Assembly (NCBI GenBank): GCA_033782935.1 | Contig: JAWQEG010000129.1 | Location: 1,307,001-1,371,000, forward strand | Source: Petrolisthes cinctipes | Lineage: Eukaryota > Arthropoda > Malacostraca > Decapoda > Porcellanidae | DNA length: 64,000 nt | Direction of reading: 5' to 3' | Shown here: positions 24,985 to 37,884 of the stretch, piece after piece | How the letters are laid out: every line of letters starts with the position of its first letter | Numbering within the stretch: the first letter of the stretch is position 1 | Made by a program: the position numbers and the translations under genes | Notes under the pieces: model-generated | What the model was told of the DNA's origin: nothing | Databases searched by the model: none | Seen by the model: only the letters and a program-made list of their open reading frames with translations

Positions 24985-27900
24985 ACGGGTACTGAAGATG
25001 CATTCACATATCGACTTTAGGGCACCTAAAATATCGATTTTGAGCATGTTTTGAGCCTATATTTTGAAAACATTCTAGCACTGAGTAGGCATGTACAGAT
25101 CGCTTCTGGGACCCCCAAATATCGAATTTTCGGGTGTTTTGAGCCTGAATATGAGATATAAACGGGTACAGAAGATACATGTACATATTGACTTTGGGCA
25201 TCTAAAATATCGATTTTCAGCATGTTTTGGACCTGTATTTTGAAAAAACTCTAACACGGAGTAGACATGTACAGATCGCTTCAGGGACCCTAAATATCGA
25301 ATTTTCGGGTATTTTGAGCCTGAATTTGAGATATAAACGGGTGCAGAAGATGCATACACATATTAATTTTGGGCACCAAAAATATCGATTTTAAGCATGT
25401 TTTGGTCCTGTATTTTAAAAATACTCTAACACGGAGTAGGCATGTACAGATCGCTTCTGGGACCTCAAAATATCGAATTTTCGGGTGTTTTGAGCCTGAA
25501 TTTGAGATATCGACTTTGGGCACCTAAAATATCGATTTTTAGCATGTTTTGAGCCTATATTTTGAAAATATTCTAGCACTGTGTAGGCATGTACAGATTG
25601 CTTCTGGAATCCCTAAATATCGAATTTTCGGGTGTTTTGGGCCTGAATTTGAGATATAAACGGGTACAGAAGATACATGCACATATTGACTTTGGGCATC
25701 TAAAATATCGATTTTCAGCATGTTTTGGGCCTGTATTTTAAAAAATACTCTATCACGGTGTAGGCATGTACAGATCGCTTCTAGGACCCCAAAATATTGA
25801 ATGTTCGGGTGTTTTGAGCCTGAATTTGAGATATAAACGGGTACTGAAGATGCATGCACATATCGACTTTTTATCACCTAAAACATCGATTTTGAGCATG
25901 TTTTGGGACTGTATTTTGAAAATGCTCTAACACGGAGTAGGCATGTACAGATCGCTTTTGGGACCAAAAAATATCGAATTTTCGGGTGTTTTGGGCCTGA
26001 ATTTGAGATATCGACTTTACGCACCTAAAATATCGATTTTGATCAGGTTCTGAGCCTATATTTTGAAAATATTCTAGCACTGAGTAGGCATGTACAGATT
26101 GCTTCTGGGACCCCAAAATATCGAAAATTCGGGTGTTTAGGGCCAGAATTTGAGATATAAACGAGTGCAGAAGATGCATGCACATATCGACTTTTGGGCA
26201 CCTAAAATATCGATTTTGAGCATGTTTTGAGCCTATATTTTGAAAACATTTAAGCACTAAGTAGGCATGTACAGATCGCTTCTGGGACCCCAAAATATCG
26301 AATTTTCGGGTGTTTTGAGCCTGAATTTGAGATATAAACGAGTACAGAAGATGCATTCACATATCGACTTTTGGGCACCTAAAATATCGATTTTGAGCAT
26401 GTTTTGAGCCTATATTTTGAAAACATTCTAGCACTGAGTAGACACGTACAGATCGCATCTGGGACCCCAAAAAATCGAATTTTCGGGTGTTTTGAGCCTG
26501 AATTTGAGATATAAACGAGTATAGAAGATGCATGCACATATTGACTTAGGGCATCTAAAATATCGATTTTCAGCATGTTTTGGGCCTGTATTTTAAAAAA
26601 TACTCTATCACGGAGTAGGCATGTACAGATTGCTTCTAGGACCCCAAAATATTGAATTTTCGGGTGTTTTGAGCCAGAATTTGAGATATAAACGGGTACA
26701 GAAGATGCATGCACATATCGAGCTTTTGGGCACCTAAAAGATCGATTTTCAGTATGTTTTTGGCCTTCATTTTGAAAATACTCTAACACGGAGTAAACAT
26801 GTACAGATCGCTTCTGGGACCCCTAAATATCGAATTTTCGGGTGTTTTGTGCCTTAATTTGAGATATCGCCTTTACGCACCTAAAATATTGATTTTTAGC
26901 ATGTTTTGAGCCTATATTTTGAAAATATTCTAGCACTGAGTAGGCATGTACAGATCGCTTCTGGGACCCCAAAATATCGAATTTTCGGGTGTTTTGAGCC
27001 TGAATTTGAGATATAAATGAGTACAGAAGATGCATGCACATATCGACTTTTGGGCACCTAAAATATCGATTTTGAGCATGTTTTGAGCCTATATTTTGAA
27101 AACATTCTAGCACTGAGTAGACATGTACAGATCGCATCTGGGACCCCAAAATATCGAAATTTCGGGTGTTTTGAGCCTGAATTTGAGATATAAACGAGTA
27201 TAGAAGATGCATGCACATATTGACTTTGGGCATCTAAAATATCGATTTTCAGCATGTTTTGGGCCTGTATTTTAAAAAATACTCTATCACGGAGTAGGCA
27301 TGTACAGATCGCTTCTAGGACCCCAAAATATTGAATTTTCGGGTGTTTTGAGCCAAAATTTGAGATATAAACAGGTACAGAAGATGCATGCACATATCGA
27401 GCTTTTGGGCACCTAAAAGATCGATTTTCAGTATGTTTTTGGCCTTCATTTTGAAAATACTCTAACACGGAGTAAACATGTACAGATCGCTTCTGGGACC
27501 CCTAAATATCGAATTTTCGGGTGTTTTGGGCCTTAATTTGAGATATCGACTTTACGCACCTAAAATATCGATTTTGAGCATGTTTTGAGCCTATATTTTG
27601 AAAATATTCTAGCACTAAGTAGGCATGTACAGATCGCTTCTGGGACCCCAAAATATCGAATTTTCGGGTGTTTTGAGCCTGAATTTGAGATATAAACGAG
27701 TATAGAAGATGCATTCACATATCGACTTTTGGGCACCTAAAATATCGATTTTGAGCATGTTTTGAGCCTATATTTTGAAAACATTCTAGCACTGACTAGG
27801 CATGTACAGATCGCTTCTGGGACCCCAAAATATCGAATTTTCGGGTGTTTAGGGCCTGAATTTGAGATATAAACGGGTACAGAAGATGCATGCACATATC

Positions 27901-30900
27901 GACTTTTGGGCACCTAAAAGATCGATTTTCAGTATGTTTTTGACCTGTATTTTGAAAATACTCTAACACGGAGTAAACATGTAGAGATCGCTTCTGGGAC
28001 CCCTAAATATCGAATTTTCGGGTGTTTTGTGCCTTAATTTGAGATATCGCCTTTACGCACCTAAAATATTGATTTTTAGCATGTTTTGAGCCTATATTTT
28101 GAAAATATTCTAGCACTGAGTAGGCATGTACAGATCGCTTCTGGGACCCCAAAATATCGAATTTTCGGGTGTTTTGAGCCTGAATTTGAGATATAAACGA
28201 GTACAGAAGATGCATGCACATATCGACTTTTGGGCACCTAAAATATCGATTTTGAGCATGTTTTGAGCCTATATTTTGAAAACATTCTAGCACTAAGTAG
28301 GCATGTACAGATCGCTTCTGGGACCCCAAAATATCGAATTTTCGGGTGTTTTGAACCTGAATTTGAGATATAAACGAGTATAGAAGATGCATTCACATAT
28401 CGACTTTTGGGCACCTAAAATATCGATTTTCAGCATGTTTTGGGCCTGTATTTTGAAAATACTCTAACACGGAGTAGGCATGTACAGATCGCTTCTGGGA
28501 CCCCAAAATATCGAATTTTCGGGTGTTTTGAGCCTGAATTTGAGATATAAACGGGTACAGAAGATACATGCACATATTGACTTTGGGCATCTAAAATATC
28601 GATTTTCAGCATGTTTTTGTCATGTATTTTGAAAATATTCTAGTACTGAGTAGGCATGTACAGATCGCTTCTGGGACCCCAAAATATCGAATTTTCGGGT
28701 GTTTTGGGCCTGAATTTGAGATATAAACGGGTACAGAAGATACATGCACATATTGACTTTGGGCATCTAAAATATCGATTTTCAGCATGTTTTGGACCTG
28801 TATTTTGAAAAAACTCTAACACAGAGTAGGCATGTACAGATCGCTTCTGGGACCCCAAAATATCGAATTTTCGGGTGTTTTGAGCATGAATTTGTGATAT
28901 AAACGGGTACTGATGATGTATGCACATATCGACTTTTGGGCACCTAAAATATCGATTTTGAGCATGTTTTGGGTCTGTATCTTGAAAACATTCTAACTAG
29001 GAGTAGGCGTGTACAGATCGCTTCTGGGACCCCAAAATATCGAATTTTCGGGTGTTTTGAGCCTGAATTTGAGATATCGACTTTACGCACCTAAAATATC
29101 GATTTTTAGCATGTTTTGAGCCTATATTTTGAAAATATTCTAGCACTGAGTAGGCATGTACAGATCGCTTCTGGGATCCCTAAATATCGAATTTTCGGGT
29201 GTTTTGGGCCTGAATTTGAGATATAAACGGGTACAGAAGATACATGCACATATTGACTTTGGGCATCTAAAATATCGATTTTCAGCATGTTTTGGGCCTG
29301 TATTTTGAAAATACTCTAACACGGAGTAGGCATGTCCAGATCGCTTCTAGGACCCCAAAATATTGAATTTTCGGGTGTTTTGAGCCTGAATTTGAGATAT
29401 AAATGGGTACTGAAGATGCATGCATATATAGACTTTTTGGCACCTAAAACATCGATTTTGAGCATGTTTTGGGCCTGTTTTTTGAAAATACTCTAACACG
29501 GAGTAGGCATGTACAGAACGCTTTTGGGACCCCAAAATATCGAATTTTCGGGTGTTTTGGGCATGAATTTGAGATATCGACTTTACGCACCTAAAATATG
29601 GATTTTTCGCATGTTTTGAGCCTATATTTTGAAAATATTCTAGCACTGAGTAGGCATGTACAGATCGCTTCTGGGACCCCAAAATATCGAATTTTCGGGT
29701 GTTATGAGCCTGAATTTGAGATATAAACGAGTACAGAAGATGCATACACATATTGACTTTGGGCACCAAAAATATCGATTTTTAGCATGTTTTGAGCCTG
29801 AATTTTGAAAATACACTAACACGGAGTAGGCATGTACAGATCGCTTCTGGGACCCCAAAATATCGAATTTTCGGATGTTTAGGGCCAGAATTTGTGATAT
29901 AAACGGGTACAGAAGATGCATGCACATATCGACTTTTGGGCACCTAAAAGATCGATTTTCAGTATGTTTTTGGCCTGTATATTGAAAATACTCTAACACG
30001 GAGTAGGCATGTACAGATCGCTTCTGGGACCCCTAAATATCGAATTTTCGGGAGTTTTGATCATGAATTTGAGATATCGACTTTGGGCACCTAAAATATC
30101 GATTTTTAGCATATTTTGAGCCTATATTTTGAAAATATTCTAGCACTGAGTAGGCAGCTACAGATCGCTTCTGGGACCCAAAAATATCGAATTTTCGGGT
30201 GTTTTGAGCCTTAATTTGAGATATAAACGAGTACAGAAGATGCATGCACATATCGACTTTTGGGCACCTAAAATATCGATTTTGAGCATGTTTTGAGCCT
30301 ATGTTTTGAAAACATTCTAGCACTGAGTAGGCATGTACAGATCGCTTCTGGGACCCCAAAATATCGAATTTTCGGGTGTTTTGAGCCTGAATTTGAGATA
30401 TAAACGAGTATAGAAGATGCATACACATATTGACTGTGGGCACCAAAAATATCGATTTTCAGCAGGTTTTGGGCCTGAATTTTGAAAATACTCTAACACG
30501 GAGTAGGCATGTACAGATCGCTTCTGGGACCACAAAATATCGAATTTCGGGTGTTTAGGGCCAGAATTTGATATATAAACGGGTACAGAAGATGCATGCA
30601 CATATCGACTTTTGGGCACCTAAAAGATCGATTTTCAGTATGTTTTTGGCTTGTATTTTGAAAATACTCTAACACGGAGTAGGCATGTACAGACCGCTTC
30701 TGGGACCCTAAATATCGAATTTTCGGGTGTTTAGGGCCTGAATTTGAGATATAAACGGGTACAGAAGATTCATGCACATATTGACTTTGGGCATCGTAAA
30801 AAATCGATTTTGAGCATGTTTTGGGCCTGTACTTTGAAAATACTCTAACACGGAGTAGGCATGTACAGATCGCTTCTGGGACCCTAAAATATCGAATTTT

Positions 30901-33340
30901 CGGGTGTTTTGAGCCTGAATTTGAGATATAAACGGGTACTGAAGATGCATGCACATATCGACTTTTTGGCACCTAAAACAAGGATTTTGAGCATGTTTTG
31001 GGCCTGTATTTTGAAAATACTCTAACAAGGAGTAGGCATGTACAGATCGCTTCTGGGACCCCAAAATATCAAATTTTTGAGTGTTTTGGGCCTGAATTTG
31101 AGATATCGACTTTACGCACCTAAAATATCGATTTTTAGCATGTTTTGAGCCTATTTTTTAAAAATATTCTGACAAGGAGTAGGCATGTACAGATCGCTTC
31201 TGGGACCCCAAAATATCGAATTTTTGGGTGTTCTGAGGTTGAATTTGGGATATAAACGGGTGTAGAAGATGCATACACATATTGACTTTGGGCAAGTAAA
31301 ATATCAATTTTGAGCATGTTTTGAGCCTATATTTTGAAAACATTCAAGCACTGAGTAGGCATGTTCAGATCGCTTCTGGGACCCATAAATATCGAATTTT
31401 CGGGTGTTTTGAGCCTGAATTTGAGATATTGACTTTGAGCACCTAAAATATCGATTTTTAGCATGTTTTGAGCCTATATTTTGAAAATATTCTAGCACTG
31501 AGTAGGCATGTACAGATCGCTTCTGGGATCCCTAAATATCGAATTTTTCGGTGTTTTGGGCCTTAATTTGAGATATAAACGAGTACAAAAGATGCATGCA
31601 CATATCGACTTTTGGGCACCTAAAATATCGATTTTGAGCATGTTTTGAGCCTTTATTTTGAAAACATTCTAGCACTTAGTAGGCATGTACAGATCGCTTC
31701 TGGGACCCCAAAATATTGAATTTTCGGGTGTTTTGAGCCTGAATTTGAGATATAAACGAGTATAGAAGATGCATACACATATTGACTGTGGGCACCAAAA
31801 ATATCGATTTTCAGCAGGTTTTGGGCCTGAATTTTGAAAATACTCTAACACGGAGTAGGCATGTACAGATCGCTTCTGGGACCCCAAAATATCAAATTTT
31901 TGGGTGTTCTGAGGTTGAATTTGTGATATAAACGGGTGTAGAAGATGCATACACATATTGACTTTGGGCAACTAAAATATCAATTTTGAGCATGTTTTAA
32001 GAATATATTTTGAAAACATTCAAGCACTGAGTAGGCATGTACAGATCGCTTCTGGGAGCCATAAATATCGAATTTTCGGGTGTTTTGAGCCTGAATTTGA
32101 GATATTGACTTTGAGCACCTAAAATATCGATTTTTAGCATGTTTTGAGCCTATATTTTGAAAATATTCTAGCACTGAGTAGGCATGTACAGATCGCTTCT
32201 GGGATCCCTAAATATCGAATTTTTCGGTGTTTTGGGCCTGAATTTGAGATATAAACGGGTACAGAAGATACATGCACATATTAACTTTGGGCATCTAAAA
32301 TATCGATTTTCAGCATGTTTTGGGCCTGTATTTTGAAAATACTCTAACACGGAGTAGGCATGTACAGATCGCTTCTGGGACCCCAAAATATTGAATTTTC
32401 GGGTGTTTTGAGCCTGAATTTGAGATATAAACGGGTACTGAAGATGCATGCACATATCAACTTTTTGGCACCTAAAACATCGATTTAGAGCATGTTCTCG
32501 GCCTGTATTTTGAAAATGCTCTAACAAGGAGTAGGCATGTACAGATCGCTTTTGGCACCCCAAAATATCGAATTTTCGGGTGTTTTGAGCCTGAAATTGA
32601 GATATCGACTTTAAGCACCTAAAATATCGATTTTCAGCATGTTTTGAGCCTATATTTTGAAAATATTCTAGCACTGAGTAGGCATGTACAGATCGCTTCT
32701 GGGACCCCAAAATATCGAATTTTCGGGTGTTTAGGGCCAGAATTTGAGATATAAACGGGTACAGAAGATGCATGCACATATCGACTTTTGGGCACCTAAA
32801 AGATCGATTTTCAGTATGTTTTTGGCCTGTATTTTGAAAATGCTCTAACAAGGAGTAGGCATGTACAGATTGTTTCTTGGACCCCAAAATATCGAATTTT
32901 CGGGTGTTTTGAGCCTGAATTTGAGATATAAACGAGTACAGAAGATGCATGCACATATTGACTTTGGGCATCGTAAAAAATCGATTTTGAGCATGTTTTG
33001 GGCCTGTACTTTGAAAATACTCTAACACGGAGTAGGCATGTACAGATCGCTTCTGGGACCCTAAAATATCGAATTTTCGGGTGTTTTGAGCCTGAATTTG
33101 GGATATAAACGGGTGTAGAAGATGCATACACATATTGACTTTGGGCAACTAAAATATCAATTTTGAGCATGTTTTAAGCCTATATTTTGAAAACATTCAA
33201 GCACTGAGTAGGCATGTACAGATCGCTTCTGGGACCCATAAATATCGAATTTTCGGGTGTTTTGAGCCTGAATTTGAGATATTGACTTTGAGCACCTAAA
33301 ATATCGATTTTTAGCATGTTTTAAGCCTATATTTTGAAAA
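24985..33340. repeat. Irregular satellite region with local duplications
   Basis: The stretch is entirely satellite, without a long repeating unit. Local duplications are visible. About 26,379-26,789 matches 27,058-27,468 (offset 679 bp), and 26,823-27,233 matches material near 28,003-28,392 (offset 1,180 bp); both share GAGATATAAACGAGTATAG and ACTCTATCACGGAGTAGG. About 31,304-31,498 matches 31,980-32,174 (offset 676 bp), sharing TTTTGAGATATTGACTTTGAGC-like text. No gene-like or non-satellite interval was found. Confidence 0.82.
28472..28647. repeat. Long monomer class with GATACATGCACATATTGAC, 176 bp
   Basis: This widespread subclass differs from the 177-bp reference by GATACATGC for GATGCATGC, CATATTGAC for CATATCGAC, GGGCATCTAAAA for GGGCACCTAAAA, and one fewer T, giving 176 bp. 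Starts at 28472 and 28648 confirm the length. The 1-bp difference shifts the reading frame relative to 177-bp neighbours, which is one reason open frames on this array start and stop irregularly. Confidence 0.88.
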
Positions 33341-33344
33341 TATT

Positions 33345-36090
33345 CTAGCACTGAGTAGGCATGTACAGAACACTTCTGGGGCCCCAAAATATCGAATTTT
33401 CGGGTGTTTTGAGCCGAATTTGAGATATAAACGAGTACAGGAGATGCATGCACATATCGACTTTTGGGCACTTAAAATATCGATTTTTAGCATGTTTTGA
33501 ACCTATATTTTGAAAACATTCTAGCACTAAGTAGGCATGTACAGATCGCTTCTGGGACCCCAAAATATCGAATTTTCTGGTGTTTTGAGCCTGAATTTGA
33601 GATATAAACGAGTACAGAAGATGCATTCACATATTGACTTTTGGGCACCTAAAATATCGATTTTGATCATGTTTTGAGCCTATATTTTGAAAACATTCTA
33701 GCACTGAGTAGGCATGTACAGATCGCTTCTGGGACCCCAAAATATCGAATTTTCGGGTGTTTTGAGCCTGAATTTGAGATATAAACGGGTACAGAAGATA
33801 CAAGCATATATTGACTTTGGGAATCTAAAATATCGATTATCAGCATGTTTTGGACCTGTATTTTGAAAAAACTCTAACACGGAGTAGGCATGTACAGATC
33901 GCTTCTGGGACCCCAAAATATCGAATTTTCGGGTATTTTGAGCCTGAATTTGAGATATAAACGGGTACTGATGATGCATGCACATATCGACTTTTGGGCA
34001 CCTAAAATATCGATTTTGAGCATGTTTTGGGTCTGTATCTTGAAAACATTCTAACTAGGAGTAGGCATGTACAGATCGCTTCTGGGACCCTAAAATACCG
34101 AATTTTCCGGTGTTTTGAGCCTGAATTTGAGATATAAACGAGTACTGAAGATGCATGCACATATCGACTTTTGGGCACCTAAAATATCGATTTTCAGCAT
34201 GTTTTTAGCCTATATTTTGAAAACATTCTAGCACTGAGTAGGCATGTACAGATCGCTTCTGGGACCCCAAAATATTGAATTTTCGGGTGTTTTGAGGTTG
34301 AATTTGGAATATAAACGGGTGCAGAAGATGCATACACATATTAATGTTGGGGAACCAAAAATATCGATTTTAAGCATGTTTTGGGCCTGTATTTTGAAAA
34401 TACTCTAACACGGAGTAGGCATGTACAGATCGCTTCTGGGACCCCAAAATATCGAATTTTCGGGTGTTTTGAGCCTGAATTTGAGATATCGACTTTGGGC
34501 ACCTAAAATATCGATTTTTAGCATGTTTTGAGCCTATATTTTGAAAATATTCTAGCACTGAGTAGGCATGTACAGATCGCTTCTGTGATCCCTAAATATC
34601 GAATTTTCGGGTGTTTTGGGCCTGAATTTGAGATATAAACGGGTACTGAAGATGCATGCACATATCGACTTTTGGGCACCTAAAACATCGATTTTGAGCA
34701 TGTTTTGGGCCTGTATTTTGAAAATACTCTAACACGGAGTAGGCATGTACAGATCGCTTCTGGGACCCCAAAATATCGAATTTTCGGGTGATTTGGGCCT
34801 GAATTTGAGATATCGCCTTTACGTACATAAAAATATCGATTTTTAGCATGTTTTGAGCCTATATTTTGAAAAAATTCTAGCACTGAGTAGGTATGTACAG
34901 ATCGCTTCTGGGACCCCTAAATATCGAATTTTCGGGTGTTTTGGGCCTGAATTTGAGATATAAACGGGTACTGAAGATGCATGCACATATCGACTTTTGG
35001 GCACCTAAAACATCGATTTTGAGCATGTTTTGGGCCTGTATTTTGAAATTACTCTAACACGGAGTAGGCATGTACAGATCGCTTCTGGGACCCCAAAATA
35101 TCGAATTTTCGGGTGTTTTGAGCCGAATTTGAGATATAAACGAGTACAGAAGATGCATGCACATATCGACTTTTGGGCACCTAAAATATCGATTTTGAGC
35201 ATGTTTTGAACCTATATTTTGAAAACATTCTAGCACTAAGTAGGCATGTACAGATCGCTTCTGGGACCCCAAAATATCGAATTTTCGGGTGTTTTGAGCC
35301 TGAATTTGAGATATAAACGGGTACAGAAGATACAAGCACATATTGACTTTGGGAATCTAAAATATCGATTATCAGCATGTTTTGGACCTGTATTTTGAAA
35401 AAACTCTAACACGGAGTAGGCATGTACAGATCGCTTCTGGGACCTCAAAATATCGAATTTTCGGGTATTTTGAGCCTGAATTTGAGATATAAACGGGTAC
35501 TGATGATGCATGCACATATCGACTTTTGGGCACCTAAAATATCGATTTTGAGCATGTTTTGGGTCTGTATCTTGAAAACATTCTAACTAGGAGTAGGCAT
35601 GTACAGATCGCTTCTGGGACCCTAAAATATCGAATTTTCGGTTGTTTTGAGCCTGAATTTGAGATATAAACGAGTACTGAAGATGCATGCACATATCGAC
35701 TTTTGGGCACCTAAAATATCGATTTTCAGCATGTTTTTAGCCTATATTTTGAAAACATTCTAGCACTGAGTAGGCATGTACAGATCGCTTCTGGGACCCC
35801 AAAATATTGAATTTTCGGGTGTTTTGAGGTTGAATTTGGAATATAAACGGGTGAAGAAGATGCATACACATATTAATGTTGGGGAACCAAAAATATCGAT
35901 TTTAAGCATGTTTTGGGCCTGTATTTTGAAAATACTCTAACACGGAGTAGGCATGTACAGATCGCATCTGGGACCCCAAAATATCGAATTTTCGGGTGTT
36001 TTGAGCCTGAATTTGAGATATCGACTTTGGGCACCTAAAATATCGATTTTTAGCATGTTTTGAGCCTATATTTTGAAAATATTCTAGCAC
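33345..36090. repeat. 1,532-bp tandem duplication
   Basis: About 33,400-34,558 and about 35,100-36,090 match at an offset of 1,532 bp (33,985 with 35,517; 34,370 with 35,902). They share GATACAAGCA, TTTGGGAATCTAAAATATCG, ATTATCAGCATG, TTAATGTTGGGGAACC and other rare variants. The length corresponds to about seven long and two short monomers. The right copy overlaps the start of HOR family 2. Confidence 0.78.
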
Positions 36091-37884
36091 TGAGTAGGCA
36101 TGTACAGATCGCTTCTGGGATCCCTAAATATCGAATTTTCGGGTGTTTTGGGCCTGAATTTGAGATATAAACGGGTAAAGAAGATACATGCACATATTGA
36201 CTTTGGGCATCTAAAATATCCATTTTCAGCATGTTTTGGGCCTTTATTTTAAAAAATACTCTAACACGGAGTAGGCATGTACAGATCACTTCTAGGACCC
36301 CAAAATATCGAATTTTCGGGTGTTTTGAGCCTGAATTTGAGATATAAACGGGTACTGAAGATGCATGCACATATCGACTTTTGGGCACCTAAAACATCGA
36401 TTTTGAGCATGTTTTGGGCCTGTATTTTGAAAACATTTTAGCATTGAGTAGGCATGTACAGATCGCTTCTGGGACCCAAAAATATCGAATTTTTGGGTGT
36501 TTAGGGCCAGAATTTGAGATATAAACGGGTACAGAAGATGCATGCACATATCGACTTTTGGGCACCTAAAAGATCTATTTTCAGTATGTTTTTGGCCTGT
36601 ATTTTAAAAATACTCTAACACGGAGTAAGTATGTACAGATCGCTTCTGGAACCCCTAAATATCGAATTTTCGGGTGTTTTGGGCCTTAATTTGAGATATC
36701 GACTTTTTGGCACCTAAAATTTCGATTTTTAGCATGTTTTTTGCCTATACTTTGAAAGTATTCTAGCACTGAGTACATGTACAGATTGCTTCTGGGACCC
36801 CAAAATATTGAATTTTCGGGTGTTTAGGGCCAGAATTTGAGATATAAACGGGTACAGAAGATGCATGCACATATCGACTTTTGGGCACCTAAAAGATCGA
36901 TTTTCAGTATGTTTTTGGCCTGTATTTTTAAAATACTCTAACACGGAGTAGGCATGTACAGATCGCTTCAGGGATCCCTAAATATCGAATTTTCGGGTGT
37001 TTAGGGCCTGAATTTGAGATATAAACGGGTACAGAAGATACATGCACATATTGACTTTGGGCATCGTAAAAAATCGATTTTGAGCATGTTTTGGGCCTGT
37101 ACTTTGAGAATACTCTAACACGGAGTAGGCATGTACAGATCGCTTCTGGGACCCCAAAATATCGAATTTTCGGGTGTTTTGAGCCTGAATTTGAGATATA
37201 AACGGGTACTGAAGATGCATGCACATATCGACTTTTGGGCACCTAAAACATCGATTTTGAGCATGTTTTGGGGCCTGTATTTTGAAAATACTCTAACAAG
37301 GAGTAGGCATATGCAGATCGCTTCTGGGACCCCAAAATATCGAATTTTTGAGTGTTTTGGGCCTGAATTTGAGATATCGACTTTACGCACCTAAAATATC
37401 GATTTTTAGCATGTTTTGAGCCTATATTTTTGAAAATATTCTAGCACTGAGTAGGCATGTACAGATCGCTTCTGGGATCCCTAAATATCGAATTTTCGGG
37501 TATTTTGGGCCCGAATTTGAGATATAAACGGGTACAGAAGATACATGCACATATTGACTTTGGGCATCTAAAATATCGTTTTTCAACATGTTCTGAGCCT
37601 GTATTTTGAAAATACTCTAACACGGAGTAGGCATGTACAGATCGCTTCTAGGACCTCAAAATATTGAATTTTCGGGTGTTTTGAGCCTGAATTTGAGATA
37701 TAAACGGGTACTGAAGATGCATGCACATATCGACTTTTTGGCACCTAAAACATCGATTTTTAGCATGTTTTGGGCTTGTTTTTTTAAAATACTCTAACAC
37801 GGAGTATGCATGTACAGATCGCTTTTCGGACCCCAAAATATCGAATTTTCGGGTGTTTTGGGCCTGAATTTGAGATATCGACTT

